Shown here: piece by piece, positions 1-6,329 of the stretch
How the letters are laid out: every line of letters begins with the position of its first letter
Position numbering within the stretch: the stretch's first letter is position 1
Source of the DNA: JALENY01 sp036310185
GTDB lineage: Bacteria > Bacillota > Clostridia > Lachnospirales > Lachnospiraceae
NCBI GenBank assembly: GCA_036310185.1
Contig: JAXJSH010000149.1
Location: 1-8,489 of the forward strand
Reading direction: 5' to 3'
Length of the DNA: 8,489 nt
Translations under genes and position numbers: made by a program
Notes under the pieces: model-generated
Databases searched by the model: none
Told to the model about the DNA's origin: nothing
The model's input: only the letters and a program-made list of their open reading frames with translations

Positions 1-555
1 AAGGGATTTCCGCCGTCGGTTCGTGAAATCTGTGAGGCGGTTCATTTGAAATCCACTTCTTCGGTTCACTCTCACCTTGAAACACTGGAAAAGAACGGAT
101 ACATTCGCCGTGACCCGACAAAGCCGCGTACGATTGAGATACTTGATGATAATTTTAATCTTACACGCCGTGAAGTTGTAAACGTGCCTCTTTTGGGCTC
201 TGTGGCTGCCGGACAGCCCCTTTTAGCTGTGGAAAACGTTGAGACCTACTTTCCAATTCCTGCTGAGTATATGCCGAACACACAGACTTTTATGCTGAAA
301 GTAAAAGGGGAAAGCATGATAAATGCAGGAATCCTGGATGGGGATCAGGTGATCGTAGAACAAAAAGATACCGCACATAACGGAGAAATGATCGTTGCAC
401 TTGTCGGAGATTCTGCTACGGTGAAGACTTATTATAAAGAAAATGGATATCATCGTCTGCAGCCGGAAAATGATTATATGGATCCGATTATTGTTCAGGA
501 TAATGAATTGCAGATTCTTGGTAAAGTGATTGGTGTACTTCGTTTTATGAATTAG
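1..555 (+). CDS. lexA: LexA SOS repressor, 5' end cut off by window edge
   Basis: LexA represses the SOS regulon and inactivates itself by RecA-stimulated self-cleavage. The reading frame is open from base 1, so the true start lies outside the window; roughly 20-25 N-terminal residues are missing compared with typical LexA of about 205 aa. In the visible 184 residues, the first 30 hold the end of the winged helix-turn-helix (GFPPSVREICEAV, then a TSSVHSHLETLEKNGYI recognition-helix region). The hinge carries the Ala-Gly cleavage site (SVAAGQP, A70-G71 of the fragment). The peptidase S24 domain shows the catalytic Ser (GESM, S105, codon 313-315) and Lys (ATVKTYY, K142, codon 424-426). All residues needed for self-cleavage are present, so it looks functional. 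The TTG at 46 is internal to the HTH and is not the start. The lexA promoter and any SOS box are outside the window. The only gene on the plus strand here, it converges on the minus-strand operon. Confidence 0.96.
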   Translation, partial: KGFPPSVREICEAVHLKSTSSVHSHLETLEKNGYIRRDPTKPRTIEILDDNFNLTRREVVNVPLLGSVAAGQPLLAVENVETYFPIPAEYMPNTQTFMLKVKGESMINAGILDGDQVIVEQKDTAHNGEMIVALVGDSATVKTYYKENGYHRLQPENDYMDPIIVQDNELQILGKVIGVLRFMN

Positions 556-626
556 TGGAAAAGAATTTAAATCATATTATTGCTGCGGCTTTTCTGATTT
601 TGAAATCCTGATATTTTGCTTCAATG

Positions 627-681
627 AAACAGGAGAATCGATTAACATAATTATTTTACGTCAACCGACTCTCCTGTTTTC
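627..681. terminator. Long hairpin between convergent lexA and lipoprotein gene
   Basis: A 10-bp perfect outer stem (AAACAGGAGA at 627-636 pairs with TCTCCTGTTT at 670-679) continues after a mismatch into a further imperfect stem (638-646 with 660-668), leaving a loop of about 13 bases. Read on the plus strand the stem ends in GTTTTCTC, a short T run, placing it as terminator for lexA 72 bases after its stop codon. On the minus strand it sits just past the lipoprotein stop and is preceded by an A-rich arm, with only a weak T stretch after it. A shared bidirectional terminator is the natural reading for this convergent gap (inference). Confidence 0.7.
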
Positions 682-695
682 TCTACCTTATGGTG

Positions 696-1931
696 TTACC
701 AGAATATTTTTATGGTATATAGGTCATCATCATAATAATATGAATATCCATATTCATCCAAGCCTTCCCATTCCATTTTCTGATATGCCACATCTTCCAG
801 CTTTCCGCCCTCATCCAATAAATTAAGAGCCTGATGAAAGGACTCCTTATTGGAAAATTTCATGGAGGTCTGTTCCTTTCCGGCATTGATTGTATCCCAT
901 CCGGCCTGAACAATGGCATTTTCATCGTAAATATTAAAATAGTAGTTATTCAGCAGATAGTAGTCGTATGCTTGATCTGTGCAGTCCGGATAGGTGTACT
1001 GCTCTTCCGGCGTATGGGTACGGCTAAGCTCTTCTGTTGTAATACACAGATAATCATAAATAACGGTTTCCGGATAGTCATCCTCTTCTCCCTCAAAATA
1101 GGGTTCGCCCCAGGTACAGTCCACATTTGTATACACACCGTCAATATCGACGATATTCCATGCGTGGGGTTCGCCCTCGGCATATCCCTCAACGTATATG
1201 CAGGGAATCTCCAGTTCATTCATCAGATACTGAAAGGTTTTTGCATAACCGGCACAAACGGATTCATTTTGAATCAGAACACTCTGTATGTTCTGGTCGT
1301 TATCATTTTCCAGATATTTGGTATTATTAATAATCCATTCATATGTCAGTTTGACTTTCGTATAAGTATCGGATTCTTCCGGGATATAGGTTAAAAATTC
1401 ATTAACGGCGCTATCAATCTGCTGCTGATAACTGTCAATTTCCTCTTTTTCCATATTATAGCCCAGTTCCAGCTTATAAAAAGAGCCGTTATACATCTCC
1501 CAGACCGTCGATTCTCCGCTTAACCAGAAATATTCCGGATAATCCATTAAAACCGCATAAAAGATCGTATGAGGGATATCCGGATCGGTTGTTTCAACCG
1601 GGATCCTATACTGATGATTTTCGATACCGTATACGATCTGGCGGTAAATGAGCTGATTTTCTTCCGACAACTGTGTGTAGTAATAATTGTCAGCAACCTG
1701 TGCTTCTTCTGCCTCGTTGAAGGTAACCAGACTGGAAGCCGTGTTGGATTCGTCAGAATCTCCTTTTGATACCGCATCCCAAGTGCTGCTTTCATCGTCA
1801 GACTCCTGCGTACCGACTTTTCCCTCAAGCAGTTCATTTATAAAAGTATTGCCCTTGTCATAACTGCATCCTGCAGTCAGCAACAAAGGCAATATAAACA
1901 TGGAAATAAATAATTTCTTATTTTTCATCAT
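696..1931 (-). CDS. Transglutaminase-like domain lipoprotein
   Basis: A predicted exported lipoprotein of 411 aa with a transglutaminase-like cysteine-peptidase fold; substrate unknown. Residues 3-21 form a lipoprotein signal peptide (KNKK, then a hydrophobic stretch) ending in the lipobox LTAGC, so Cys22 would be lipidated and the protein anchored on the outer face of the membrane. Residues 40-80 are an acidic, Ser-rich linker. The core has a plausible Cys-His-Asp triad: C226 in SVCAGYAKTF, H256 in PHAWNIV and D271 in NVDCTWGEP, the usual spacing and motifs of bacterial transglutaminase-like domains. The tail (about 320-411) is rich in Tyr and acidic residues and is not recognised. The start is the first of two tandem ATGs; no good Shine-Dalgarno is visible (only GGAA about 16 bases upstream). 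It follows rsfS by 79 bases without an evident terminator or clear promoter, so read-through from the obgE unit is possible. It is not a usual member of this gene cluster. Possible roles are cell-wall or surface-protein remodelling, but that is a guess. Confidence 0.85.
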   Translation of the reverse strand: MMKNKKLFISMFILPLLLTAGCSYDKGNTFINELLEGKVGTQESDDESSTWDAVSKGDSDESNTASSLVTFNEAEEAQVADNYYYTQLSEENQLIYRQIVYGIENHQYRIPVETTDPDIPHTIFYAVLMDYPEYFWLSGESTVWEMYNGSFYKLELGYNMEKEEIDSYQQQIDSAVNEFLTYIPEESDTYTKVKLTYEWIINNTKYLENDNDQNIQSVLIQNESVCAGYAKTFQYLMNELEIPCIYVEGYAEGEPHAWNIVDIDGVYTNVDCTWGEPYFEGEEDDYPETVIYDYLCITTEELSRTHTPEEQYTYPDCTDQAYDYYLLNNYYFNIYDENAIVQAGWDTINAGKEQTSMKFSNKESFHQALNLLDEGGKLEDVAYQKMEWEGLDEYGYSYYYDDDLYTIKIFW

Positions 1932-2010
1932 ATTTTTTATTGTTCAATTCCATAAAATAAGATCGAAATAAATTCCGGATCAGATGATAGGGCCACATGA
2001 TATCAGAATG

Positions 2011-2367
2011 CTATAATTCTTTGTAATCCACCAGAGATCCATCTCTCCAGATTCTTTCCAGATCATAGAATTTTCTGCTCTCTTCATCAAAAACATGAAT
2101 AACCAGATCGCCGTAATCCATAAGAATCCAGGATGCGCCGCGGTATCCCTCGATGGATTTCGGTTCGTAGCCGGCTCTGCCCAGTGAATCCTCTACATTG
2201 TCGACCATAGCCTGAACCTGATTTACATTGTTACCGCTTGCAATGATAAAATAATCTGCAATGGTGGATACTTTTTCAATATCAATAACTTTAATATCGA
2301 CTGCTTTTTTGTCTTCCAGCGCTTTGCATGCCAGTGCAGCCATTTCTTTTCCTTTATTCTGACTCAA
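2011..2367 (-). CDS. rsfS: Ribosomal silencing factor RsfS (TTG start)
   Basis: RsfS (Iojap/YbeB/YqeL family, DUF143) binds L14 on the 50S subunit and blocks joining with 30S, lowering translation when nutrients are short. The 118-aa product has full family length and the typical signatures: an N-terminal helix (ALACKALEDKKAVDIKVIDI), then TIADYFIIASGNNVNQVQAMVDNVED (about 35-60), and a C-terminal WILMDYGDLVIHVF...RKFYDLERIW block (about 80-107). The start codon is TTG at 2365-2367. It overlaps the yqeK stop in a TTGA and is preceded by AGGAGG with a 6-base spacer, which supports it. An ATG eight codons further in (2341-2343) also has an upstream AAAGGA and cannot be fully excluded. The gene is coupled to yqeK. 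In many relatives an LCP/LytR-family gene sits between yqeK and rsfS; none is present here. Confidence 0.95.
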   Translation of the reverse strand: MSQNKGKEMAALACKALEDKKAVDIKVIDIEKVSTIADYFIIASGNNVNQVQAMVDNVEDSLGRAGYEPKSIEGYRGASWILMDYGDLVIHVFDEESRKFYDLERIWRDGSLVDYKEL

Positions 2368-2969
2368 TTTTGTTCCTCCTGTTTCTGCTCGTGAAGCTGT
2401 TTATAGTAAATAAATGCATCTTCTGTCGTTCTGTCAATATCGTTGGGATTGGCATTCAGATATTTTAATGTATCGTGCAAAATCATATAAGTGCATTCAT
2501 TAAGATCCTGATAAGCCATTTTGCGGATTGCGGAAAGATTTGGTGCTTTGTTTCGATGGGGTTCTATATAGTCTGCAATAAATACGATTTTCTCCAGCGG
2601 ACGCATCCCTGGGCGGCCGGTGGTATGGTAAGTGATTGCAGACAGTATGTCTTCATCGCTTATATGATATTTTTCACTGGCCAGATACGCACCGAGTCTG
2701 GCGTGCAGTAAAAATGGATTTTCCCGTTCAAAATCGCTGACCGGAATATGATTTTTTTTGCACATGCTTAATTTCTTATCATTGGGCATACATTTTGCGC
2801 AATCGTGGAGCAAGCCTGCCACCTGGGCTTTTTCCATATCAATATCATATGCCATTGCCAGTGAAGCACATGTGTACATGACACCCTGCGTATGGATAAA
2901 ACGGTTTTTATCCATATATTTCTTCACCTTTTTTTCCATTTTCTGCAAATCATAAGTTTCTTTTTCCAT
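2364..2969 (-). CDS. yqeK: YqeK family HD-domain hydrolase (probable Ap4A hydrolase)
   Basis: YqeK-family HD proteins of Firmicutes are metal-dependent symmetrical diadenosine tetraphosphate hydrolases, giving two ADP (family knowledge). With the start chosen here the product is 201 aa. The metal-binding set is complete: H26 (RFIHTQGV), H55-D56 (GLLHDCAK), H89 (LLHARLGA), H115 (TYHTTGRPGM) and D133 (FIADYIEPHR), all in the order of the TIGR00488 family. The N-terminal 30 residues are charged and lysine-rich. The start is ATG at 2967-2969, one base after the nadD stop (TGATATG), giving tight translational coupling; an AAGGA lies 11 bases upstream, inside nadD. An upstream in-frame TTG at 3003-3005 would extend the protein by 12 residues but would overlap nadD by 35 bases and is less likely. 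The downstream end overlaps rsfS by 4 bases. Confidence 0.92.
   Translation of the reverse strand: MEKETYDLQKMEKKVKKYMDKNRFIHTQGVMYTCASLAMAYDIDMEKAQVAGLLHDCAKCMPNDKKLSMCKKNHIPVSDFERENPFLLHARLGAYLASEKYHISDEDILSAITYHTTGRPGMRPLEKIVFIADYIEPHRNKAPNLSAIRKMAYQDLNECTYMILHDTLKYLNANPNDIDRTTEDAFIYYKQLHEQKQEEQN
2375..2380 (-). promoter_or_regulatory. Shine-Dalgarno site of rsfS
   Basis: AGGAGG on the minus strand, inside the last codons of yqeK, 6 bases before the TTG start of rsfS. A full-consensus site at ideal distance from a non-ATG codon is the main argument for the TTG start. Confidence 0.8.
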
Positions 2970-2970
2970 A

Positions 2971-3588
2971 TCAGTCACAATCCTTGTACATTTGATGTTC
3001 TTCAATATAGTCTTTCACGCTGTCCGGCACATAATACCGGATGGTTCTCTTTTCTTCGATCCACTGGCGGATGTGATGGGAAGAAATATCCAGATTTGGC
3101 GTGTCCAGTTTTAAAAATGTTCCGTCAAACTTTTCTTCCAGATGTGCCATGGCAGCATCCAGACGTTCATTGCTGGTCTGGTTTCTGGTTGCAACGACCA
3201 GAGTGCAGGACTGACAGATACGTCCCGGTTCACGCCATGTTTCAAAGTCGAAAAGGGAATCCGCTCCAATGATAAAATAGTATTCTTCATCCGGATTTTC
3301 CTCTTTAAACCGCTCTAATGTGCGATAGGTATAGGAATATCCGTCTGCATTCATTTCAGCCAGGCACAGCTCAAAATGGGGGTTGGAAGAAATGGCCCGT
3401 TTTACCATCTCCACACGCTGCTCATCGGTGGCTCTGCCTGTCCGGTTTTTTTTATGAGGCGGATTGCCTGCCGGCATAAAACGAACCTTATCCAGCTTGA
3501 ACTGTTCATATGCTTTTTCCGCCAGAATCAGATGCCCGATATGAATGGGATCAAATGTTCCGCCCATAATGCCAATCTTTTTTTTCAT
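2971..3588 (-). CDS. nadD: Nicotinate-nucleotide adenylyltransferase NadD
   Basis: NadD catalyses ATP + nicotinate mononucleotide to deamido-NAD + PPi, the penultimate step of NAD synthesis, in the cytoplasm. The 205-aa product has the normal length for bacterial NadD. The nucleotidyltransferase signature is at the N-terminus (GIMGGTFDPIHIGHL, residues 6-20, with the HxGH motif H16-H19), followed by the substrate-binding stretch FMPAGNPPHK (about 37-46) and YYFIIGADSLFDFETW in the middle. The C-terminal ISSHHIR (168-174) is the SSxxIR-type motif that contacts ATP phosphates. The start is ATG at 3586-3588, with an AAGGTG site 8 bases upstream that overlaps the yhbY stop; only 12 bases separate the two genes. 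The stop is one base before the yqeK start. In B. subtilis the same neighbours occur as yqeI-nadD-yqeK-yqeL, which supports the assignment. Confidence 0.96.
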   Translation of the reverse strand: MKKKIGIMGGTFDPIHIGHLILAEKAYEQFKLDKVRFMPAGNPPHKKNRTGRATDEQRVEMVKRAISSNPHFELCLAEMNADGYSYTYRTLERFKEENPDEEYYFIIGADSLFDFETWREPGRICQSCTLVVATRNQTSNERLDAAMAHLEEKFDGTFLKLDTPNLDISSHHIRQWIEEKRTIRYYVPDSVKDYIEEHQMYKDCD

Positions 3589-3600
3589 AGATCGATCACC

Positions 3601-3894
3601 TTATTTTGGAAGTGTGATTTTCTTTTTATCGTCTTTGCCCTCTTTGTAAAGAACGATTTTTTTGCCGATCACCTGTACGACCTGAGCACGCGTACGTTCG
3701 GCCAGCACTTCGGCCAGGGTTCTGGGATCGTCTGCACAGTTTTGGAGTACATTGATTTTAATCAGCTCTCTTGCGGCCAGGGCTTCTTCTACGGATGCGG
3801 TGAATTCCGGTGTCAGACTGGATTTTCCAATCTGAAGAATCGGATCCATAGTCATGGCAAGGCCTTTTAAATAAGCTCTCTGTTTACTTGTCAT
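3601..3894 (-). CDS. yhbY: YhbY/YqeI family CRM-domain RNA-binding protein
   Basis: A small single-domain CRM protein of 97 aa, full length for the family. Members associate with pre-50S particles and are thought to assist 23S rRNA assembly. The N-terminus (MTSKQRAYLKGLA) and the ALAARELIKINVL helix-strand block (about 38-50) are typical. The RNA-binding loop reads IGKSSLTPEF (G23-K24-S25-S26), so the second glycine of the usual GxxG loop is replaced by serine. The C-terminus carries QVIGKKIVLYK, then a lysine-rich tail. The start is ATG at 3892-3894, after a purine-rich AAGGAGAGA region with AAGGAG 11 bases upstream. It lies 79 bases after obgE, a gap with two competing small hairpins, and 12 bases before nadD. 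The gene belongs to the obgE transcription unit. Confidence 0.93.
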   Translation of the reverse strand: MTSKQRAYLKGLAMTMDPILQIGKSSLTPEFTASVEEALAARELIKINVLQNCADDPRTLAEVLAERTRAQVVQVIGKKIVLYKEGKDDKKKITLPK

Positions 3895-3973
3895 AATACG
3901 GTTCTCTCCTTCCTATTCAAAAGATAACTATCAGAATGTATTTACTGGCGAAACCAGACATTTTGACTGGTCC

Positions 3974-5263
3974 TTATTTATAGTAATCAAAAGCAAATCC
4001 ATACATACGAACGGTATCCCCTTCCTGAATGCCAAGTTCCTCAAGCTGATCCAGAATACCGGTATCTTTCAGGAAACGCTGGAAGAACTGGAAGCCCTTT
4101 TCGGAGTCCAGATTGGTGTAACCAAGCATCTTTTCGATCTTCGGACCTTCGATAATGTAGGTATTTTCTTCTTCGTCGGATTTTGTGACTGTAAACGGAA
4201 GATTTTCCGTAACCAGCATATCTTCCGGGAAAAATTCCTGTTCAAATACGATTTTCTCCTGCGGAATCTCGTTCAGTACTTTCTTTACTGCATAGAGAAG
4301 CTCTTTTACCCCCTGACCGCTGACTGCGGAAATCGGGTATACCGGAATGCCCTGGGGTTCAAATTCTTTGCGGATCTTTTCAATCGGATCTTCGTCACCG
4401 GCGTAAATGGCATCAATTTTGTTGGCTGCAATGATCTGCGGACGTTTGGCGATTTCCGGATTATATGCTTCCAACTCCCTGTTGATCGCATAAATATCAG
4501 CAATGGGATCGCGGCCTTCTGTCGATGCTGCATCCACAATATGGATCATTACACGTGTACGCTCGATATGACGTAAAAACTGATGACCAAGGCCAACTCC
4601 TTCGGATGCGCCCTCGATCAGTCCCGGTATGTCTGCGATCACGAAACCGCCGCCTTCCATATCAACCACACCCAGATTCGGATTCAGGGTCGTGAAATGA
4701 TAATTGGCGATCTTGGGGCGCGCATTGGTCACACGGGATAAGAAAGTGGATTTGCCCACGTTTGGGAAACCTACAAGTCCGACATCCGCGATTACCTTCA
4801 GTTCCAGACGGACTTCCAGTTCCTGGGCCGGTGCACCTGGCTGGGCGTATTTCGGAACCTGCATGGTTGCTGTGGCATAATGCATATTTCCCTTTCCGCC
4901 GCGTCCGCCTTTTAAAATGATCTGGCGTCGGTTTTCGCCGGACATATCAGCAATGACTTTACCGCTGGCGTTGTCAAAAATAACAGTGCCTTCCGGTACT
5001 TTTAAGGTGATGTCGTCTCCGTCAGCACCGTGACAGCGGCGTTTTCCGCCTTCCTCTCCGTCTTTTGCGGAAAATTTTCTTTTATGGCGATATTCGTAAA
5101 GAGTGTTCAATCCCTCGTCTACCTCGAAAATAACATCGCCGCCGCGTCCGCCGTCGCCGCCGTCCGGGCCGCCATTTGCCACAAACAGTTCCCGCCGGAA
5201 ACTTACGTGTCCATCTCCGCCCTTACCGGATCGGATGAATATTTTTGCTCTATCTGCAAACAT
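3974..5263 (-). CDS. obgE: Obg family GTPase ObgE/CgtA
   Basis: Obg is an essential, slow-turnover GTPase that binds the 50S subunit, supports late 50S assembly and responds to (p)ppGpp. The 429-aa product shows all three domains. The glycine-rich Obg fold is at about 1-158 (GKGGDGHVSFRRE, NGGPDGGDGGRGGDV, KGGRGGKGN). The G domain is at about 159-330, with G1 GFPNVGKS (165-172), G2 around TT191-192, G3 DIPG (211-214), G4 NKID (281-284) and G5 SAVSG (312-316). The OCT domain is at about 340-429, including the GLIEGASEG-linked switch upstream and the ending DTVRMYGFAFDYY. The start is ATG at 5261-5263, with AGAGGA 8 bases upstream. It has its own promoter just after the rpmA terminator and leads the unit obgE-yhbY-nadD-yqeK-rsfS. 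No defects were seen. Confidence 0.98.
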   Translation of the reverse strand: MFADRAKIFIRSGKGGDGHVSFRRELFVANGGPDGGDGGRGGDVIFEVDEGLNTLYEYRHKRKFSAKDGEEGGKRRCHGADGDDITLKVPEGTVIFDNASGKVIADMSGENRRQIILKGGRGGKGNMHYATATMQVPKYAQPGAPAQELEVRLELKVIADVGLVGFPNVGKSTFLSRVTNARPKIANYHFTTLNPNLGVVDMEGGGFVIADIPGLIEGASEGVGLGHQFLRHIERTRVMIHIVDAASTEGRDPIADIYAINRELEAYNPEIAKRPQIIAANKIDAIYAGDEDPIEKIRKEFEPQGIPVYPISAVSGQGVKELLYAVKKVLNEIPQEKIVFEQEFFPEDMLVTENLPFTVTKSDEEENTYIIEGPKIEKMLGYTNLDSEKGFQFFQRFLKDTGILDQLEELGIQEGDTVRMYGFAFDYYK

Positions 5264-5327
5264 AGTGATTTTCCTCTCTTTCGTTCATTTTCTGTGGTTG
5301 GAAATATTTTCGAAAAACAATGTAGAT

Positions 5328-5336
5328 ATTATAACA
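5328..5336 (-). promoter_or_regulatory. Extended -10 promoter of obgE
   Basis: On the minus strand TGTTATAAT gives a consensus TATAAT (5328-5333) with an extended TGn just upstream. The matching -35 window at 17-base spacing (5351-5356, TTTCTT) is poor and falls inside the T-tract of the rpmA terminator, so the extended -10 would have to carry recognition. It lies about 65 bases before the obgE start, leaving a short leader. Confidence 0.7.
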
Positions 5337-5342
5337 TACACT

Positions 5343-5388
5343 GATAGAAAAAGAAAAGGGCTGTCACAGAGAAATCTCCGTGCAGCCC
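5343..5388 (-). terminator. Intrinsic terminator after rpmA
   Basis: On the minus strand GGGCTG (5383-5388) pairs with CAGCCC (5358-5363). The stem continues through ACGGAGA/TCTCTGT with one G-U pair and one small internal loop, closing a very short loop. It is followed directly by TTTTCTTTTTC. It begins 14 bases after the rpmA stop and ends the rplU-prp-rpmA unit. Confidence 0.92.
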
Positions 5389-5402
5389 ATATACGTTCTT
5401 AC

Positions 5403-5690
5403 TTATTCTGCTGATACCGGAACGATAGAAACCTGTTTCTTATCTCTTCCCAGTCTTGTGAAACGTACGATACCGTCTGTTAATGCATACAGAGTATCAT
5501 CACCACCGCGGCCTACGTTAGTACCCGGATGGATTTTTGTACCACGCTGTCTGTAAAGAATGTTACCAGCTTTAACGAACTGTCCATCTGCTCTTTTTGC
5601 ACCAAGTCTCTTTGACTCAGAATCTCTGCCGTTCTTTGTAGAACCAACACCTTTTTTATGAGCGAATAACTGAAGGTTCATCTTTAACAT
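5403..5690 (-). CDS. rpmA: 50S ribosomal protein L27, precursor with cleaved extension
   Basis: L27 is a 50S protein whose N-terminus reaches the peptidyl-transferase centre. The 95-aa product begins MLKMNLQLFAHKKGVGSTKNGRD. The first nine residues (to F9) are the Firmicutes-type extension that must be removed by Prp to expose the mature AHKKG N-terminus; the (L/M)NLQxF-A site is intact at F9-A10. The rest (SKRLGAKRADGQFVKAGNILYRQRGTKIHPG...GRGGDDTLYAL...) matches the family across its full length. The start is ATG at 5688-5690, with a perfect AGGAGGTG 7 bases upstream inside the end of prp; ATG at 5679-5681 would remove part of the extension and lacks this spacing. Four bases separate it from prp. 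A strong terminator follows. Confidence 0.97.
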   Translation of the reverse strand: MLKMNLQLFAHKKGVGSTKNGRDSESKRLGAKRADGQFVKAGNILYRQRGTKIHPGTNVGRGGDDTLYALTDGIVRFTRLGRDKKQVSIVPVSAE

Positions 5691-5694
5691 AGTC

Positions 5695-6015
5695 TTACAC
5701 CTCCTCGAACTTTAACTGAATATATGTTTTACCATAACTTTCGCAAATTGTTCGCATACCTAAAATCATGGAATCCATGAGGAGGATTCCGTCCCGATTC
5801 AGTTCCTTTTCGAACTGACAGGAAAGATATCCATCCTCCTGCTCTGCTCTTACGGGAACATGAGCCAGACTCTCAAGGGAGTTCACCGTATTAATGGATA
5901 ATACTGATACTGCAGAACAAATGATATCATATCCTTCCTCTGCATAACCGGCATGACCACTGATTATGAATCCTTTGTATTTATTTGTATGCTTTAAAAC
6001 TGTTACCTTAATCAT
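5695..6015 (-). CDS. prp: Ribosomal-processing cysteine protease Prp (L27 maturation)
   Basis: Prp (YsxB, DUF464) is the cysteine protease that removes the N-terminal extension of L27 in Firmicutes. The 106-aa product has the family length and its catalytic dyad: H21 in SGHAGYAEEGYD and C33 in IICSAVSVLS, matching the His22/Cys34 pair known from S. aureus. The middle and end (SLESLAHVPV, LLMDSMILGMRTICESY) fit the dimeric alpha/beta fold of the family. The start is ATG at 6013-6015, 8 bases after the rplU stop. No Shine-Dalgarno is visible (the upstream bases read GCTTAATCTGATTT), so translation probably depends on ribosomes arriving from rplU. The gene sits between the two ribosomal protein genes, and its substrate L27 is encoded next. 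Confidence 0.96.
   Translation of the reverse strand: MIKVTVLKHTNKYKGFIISGHAGYAEEGYDIICSAVSVLSINTVNSLESLAHVPVRAEQEDGYLSCQFEKELNRDGILLMDSMILGMRTICESYGKTYIQLKFEEV
5698..5705 (-). promoter_or_regulatory. Shine-Dalgarno site of rpmA inside prp stop region
   Basis: AGGAGGTG on the minus strand, with a 7-base spacer to the rpmA ATG. It encodes the last codons of prp (Glu-Glu-Val), and the prp stop TAA follows at once, so ribosomes ending prp uncover or occupy this site. Confidence 0.85.
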
Positions 6016-6023
6016 AAATCAGA

Positions 6024-6329
6024 TTAAGCATTGATCTTTTCGATCTTAACTTTTGTGTAGCACTGTCTGTGACCGTTTTTCTTGTGGTAACCGCTTTTTC
6101 TTTTATATTTGTAAACGATAACTTTTTTTGCTTTTGCGTTATCAATTACAGAAGCTGTAACAGTTGCGCCAGCTACATCAGCACCAACTTTTAAACCGTC
6201 GTTGCTTACTGCAAGAACGTTTTCAAAAGTAACGGTTTCACCTGCTTCTACGCCAAGTTTTTCTACTTTAATGATATCGCCTTCGGCTACTTTGTACTGT
6301 TTACCACCTGTTGCAATAATTGCGTACAT
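6024..6329 (-). CDS. rplU: 50S ribosomal protein L21
   Basis: L21 binds 23S rRNA and L20 in the 50S subunit. The product is 101 aa from the ATG at 6327-6329 and begins MYAIIATGGKQYKVAEGD, the family N-terminus. The C-terminal KYKRKSGYHKKNGHRQCYTKVKIEKI block is the conserved rRNA-binding end. A GTG nine bases upstream (6336-6338) is in frame and would add MPF, but it is the last three bases of the AGGAGGTG Shine-Dalgarno and cannot be the start. The gene has its own promoter and a structured leader, and is first in rplU-prp-rpmA. The next gene, prp, begins 8 bases downstream. Confidence 0.97.
   Translation of the reverse strand: MYAIIATGGKQYKVAEGDIIKVEKLGVEAGETVTFENVLAVSNDGLKVGADVAGATVTASVIDNAKAKKVIVYKYKRKSGYHKKNGHRQCYTKVKIEKINA

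Noticed and set aside
834..1394. Open plus-strand frame of 186 codons opposite the lipoprotein gene
   Set aside because: No recognisable protein, no Shine-Dalgarno, and it lies wholly antisense to a gene with signal peptide and catalytic motifs; a shadow frame.
1981..2010. TGATA/TATCA pairing and a TGATATCA palindrome after rsfS
   Set aside because: A five-base stem without a T-tract is neither a terminator nor a convincing operator.
3064..3090. NadD motif ISSHHIR as a possible active-site change
   Set aside because: It still fits the SSxxIR pattern of the family, so it is not evidence for altered function.
3497..3508. GAACTGTTC inverted repeat resembling half sites of a LexA box
   Set aside because: The spacing is wrong for the Gram-positive GAAC-N4-GTTC box and it lies within the nadD coding sequence.
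2892..3870. Two overlapping plus-strand frames opposite yqeK, nadD and yhbY
   Set aside because: They cross several conserved minus-strand genes and show no family features or start signals.
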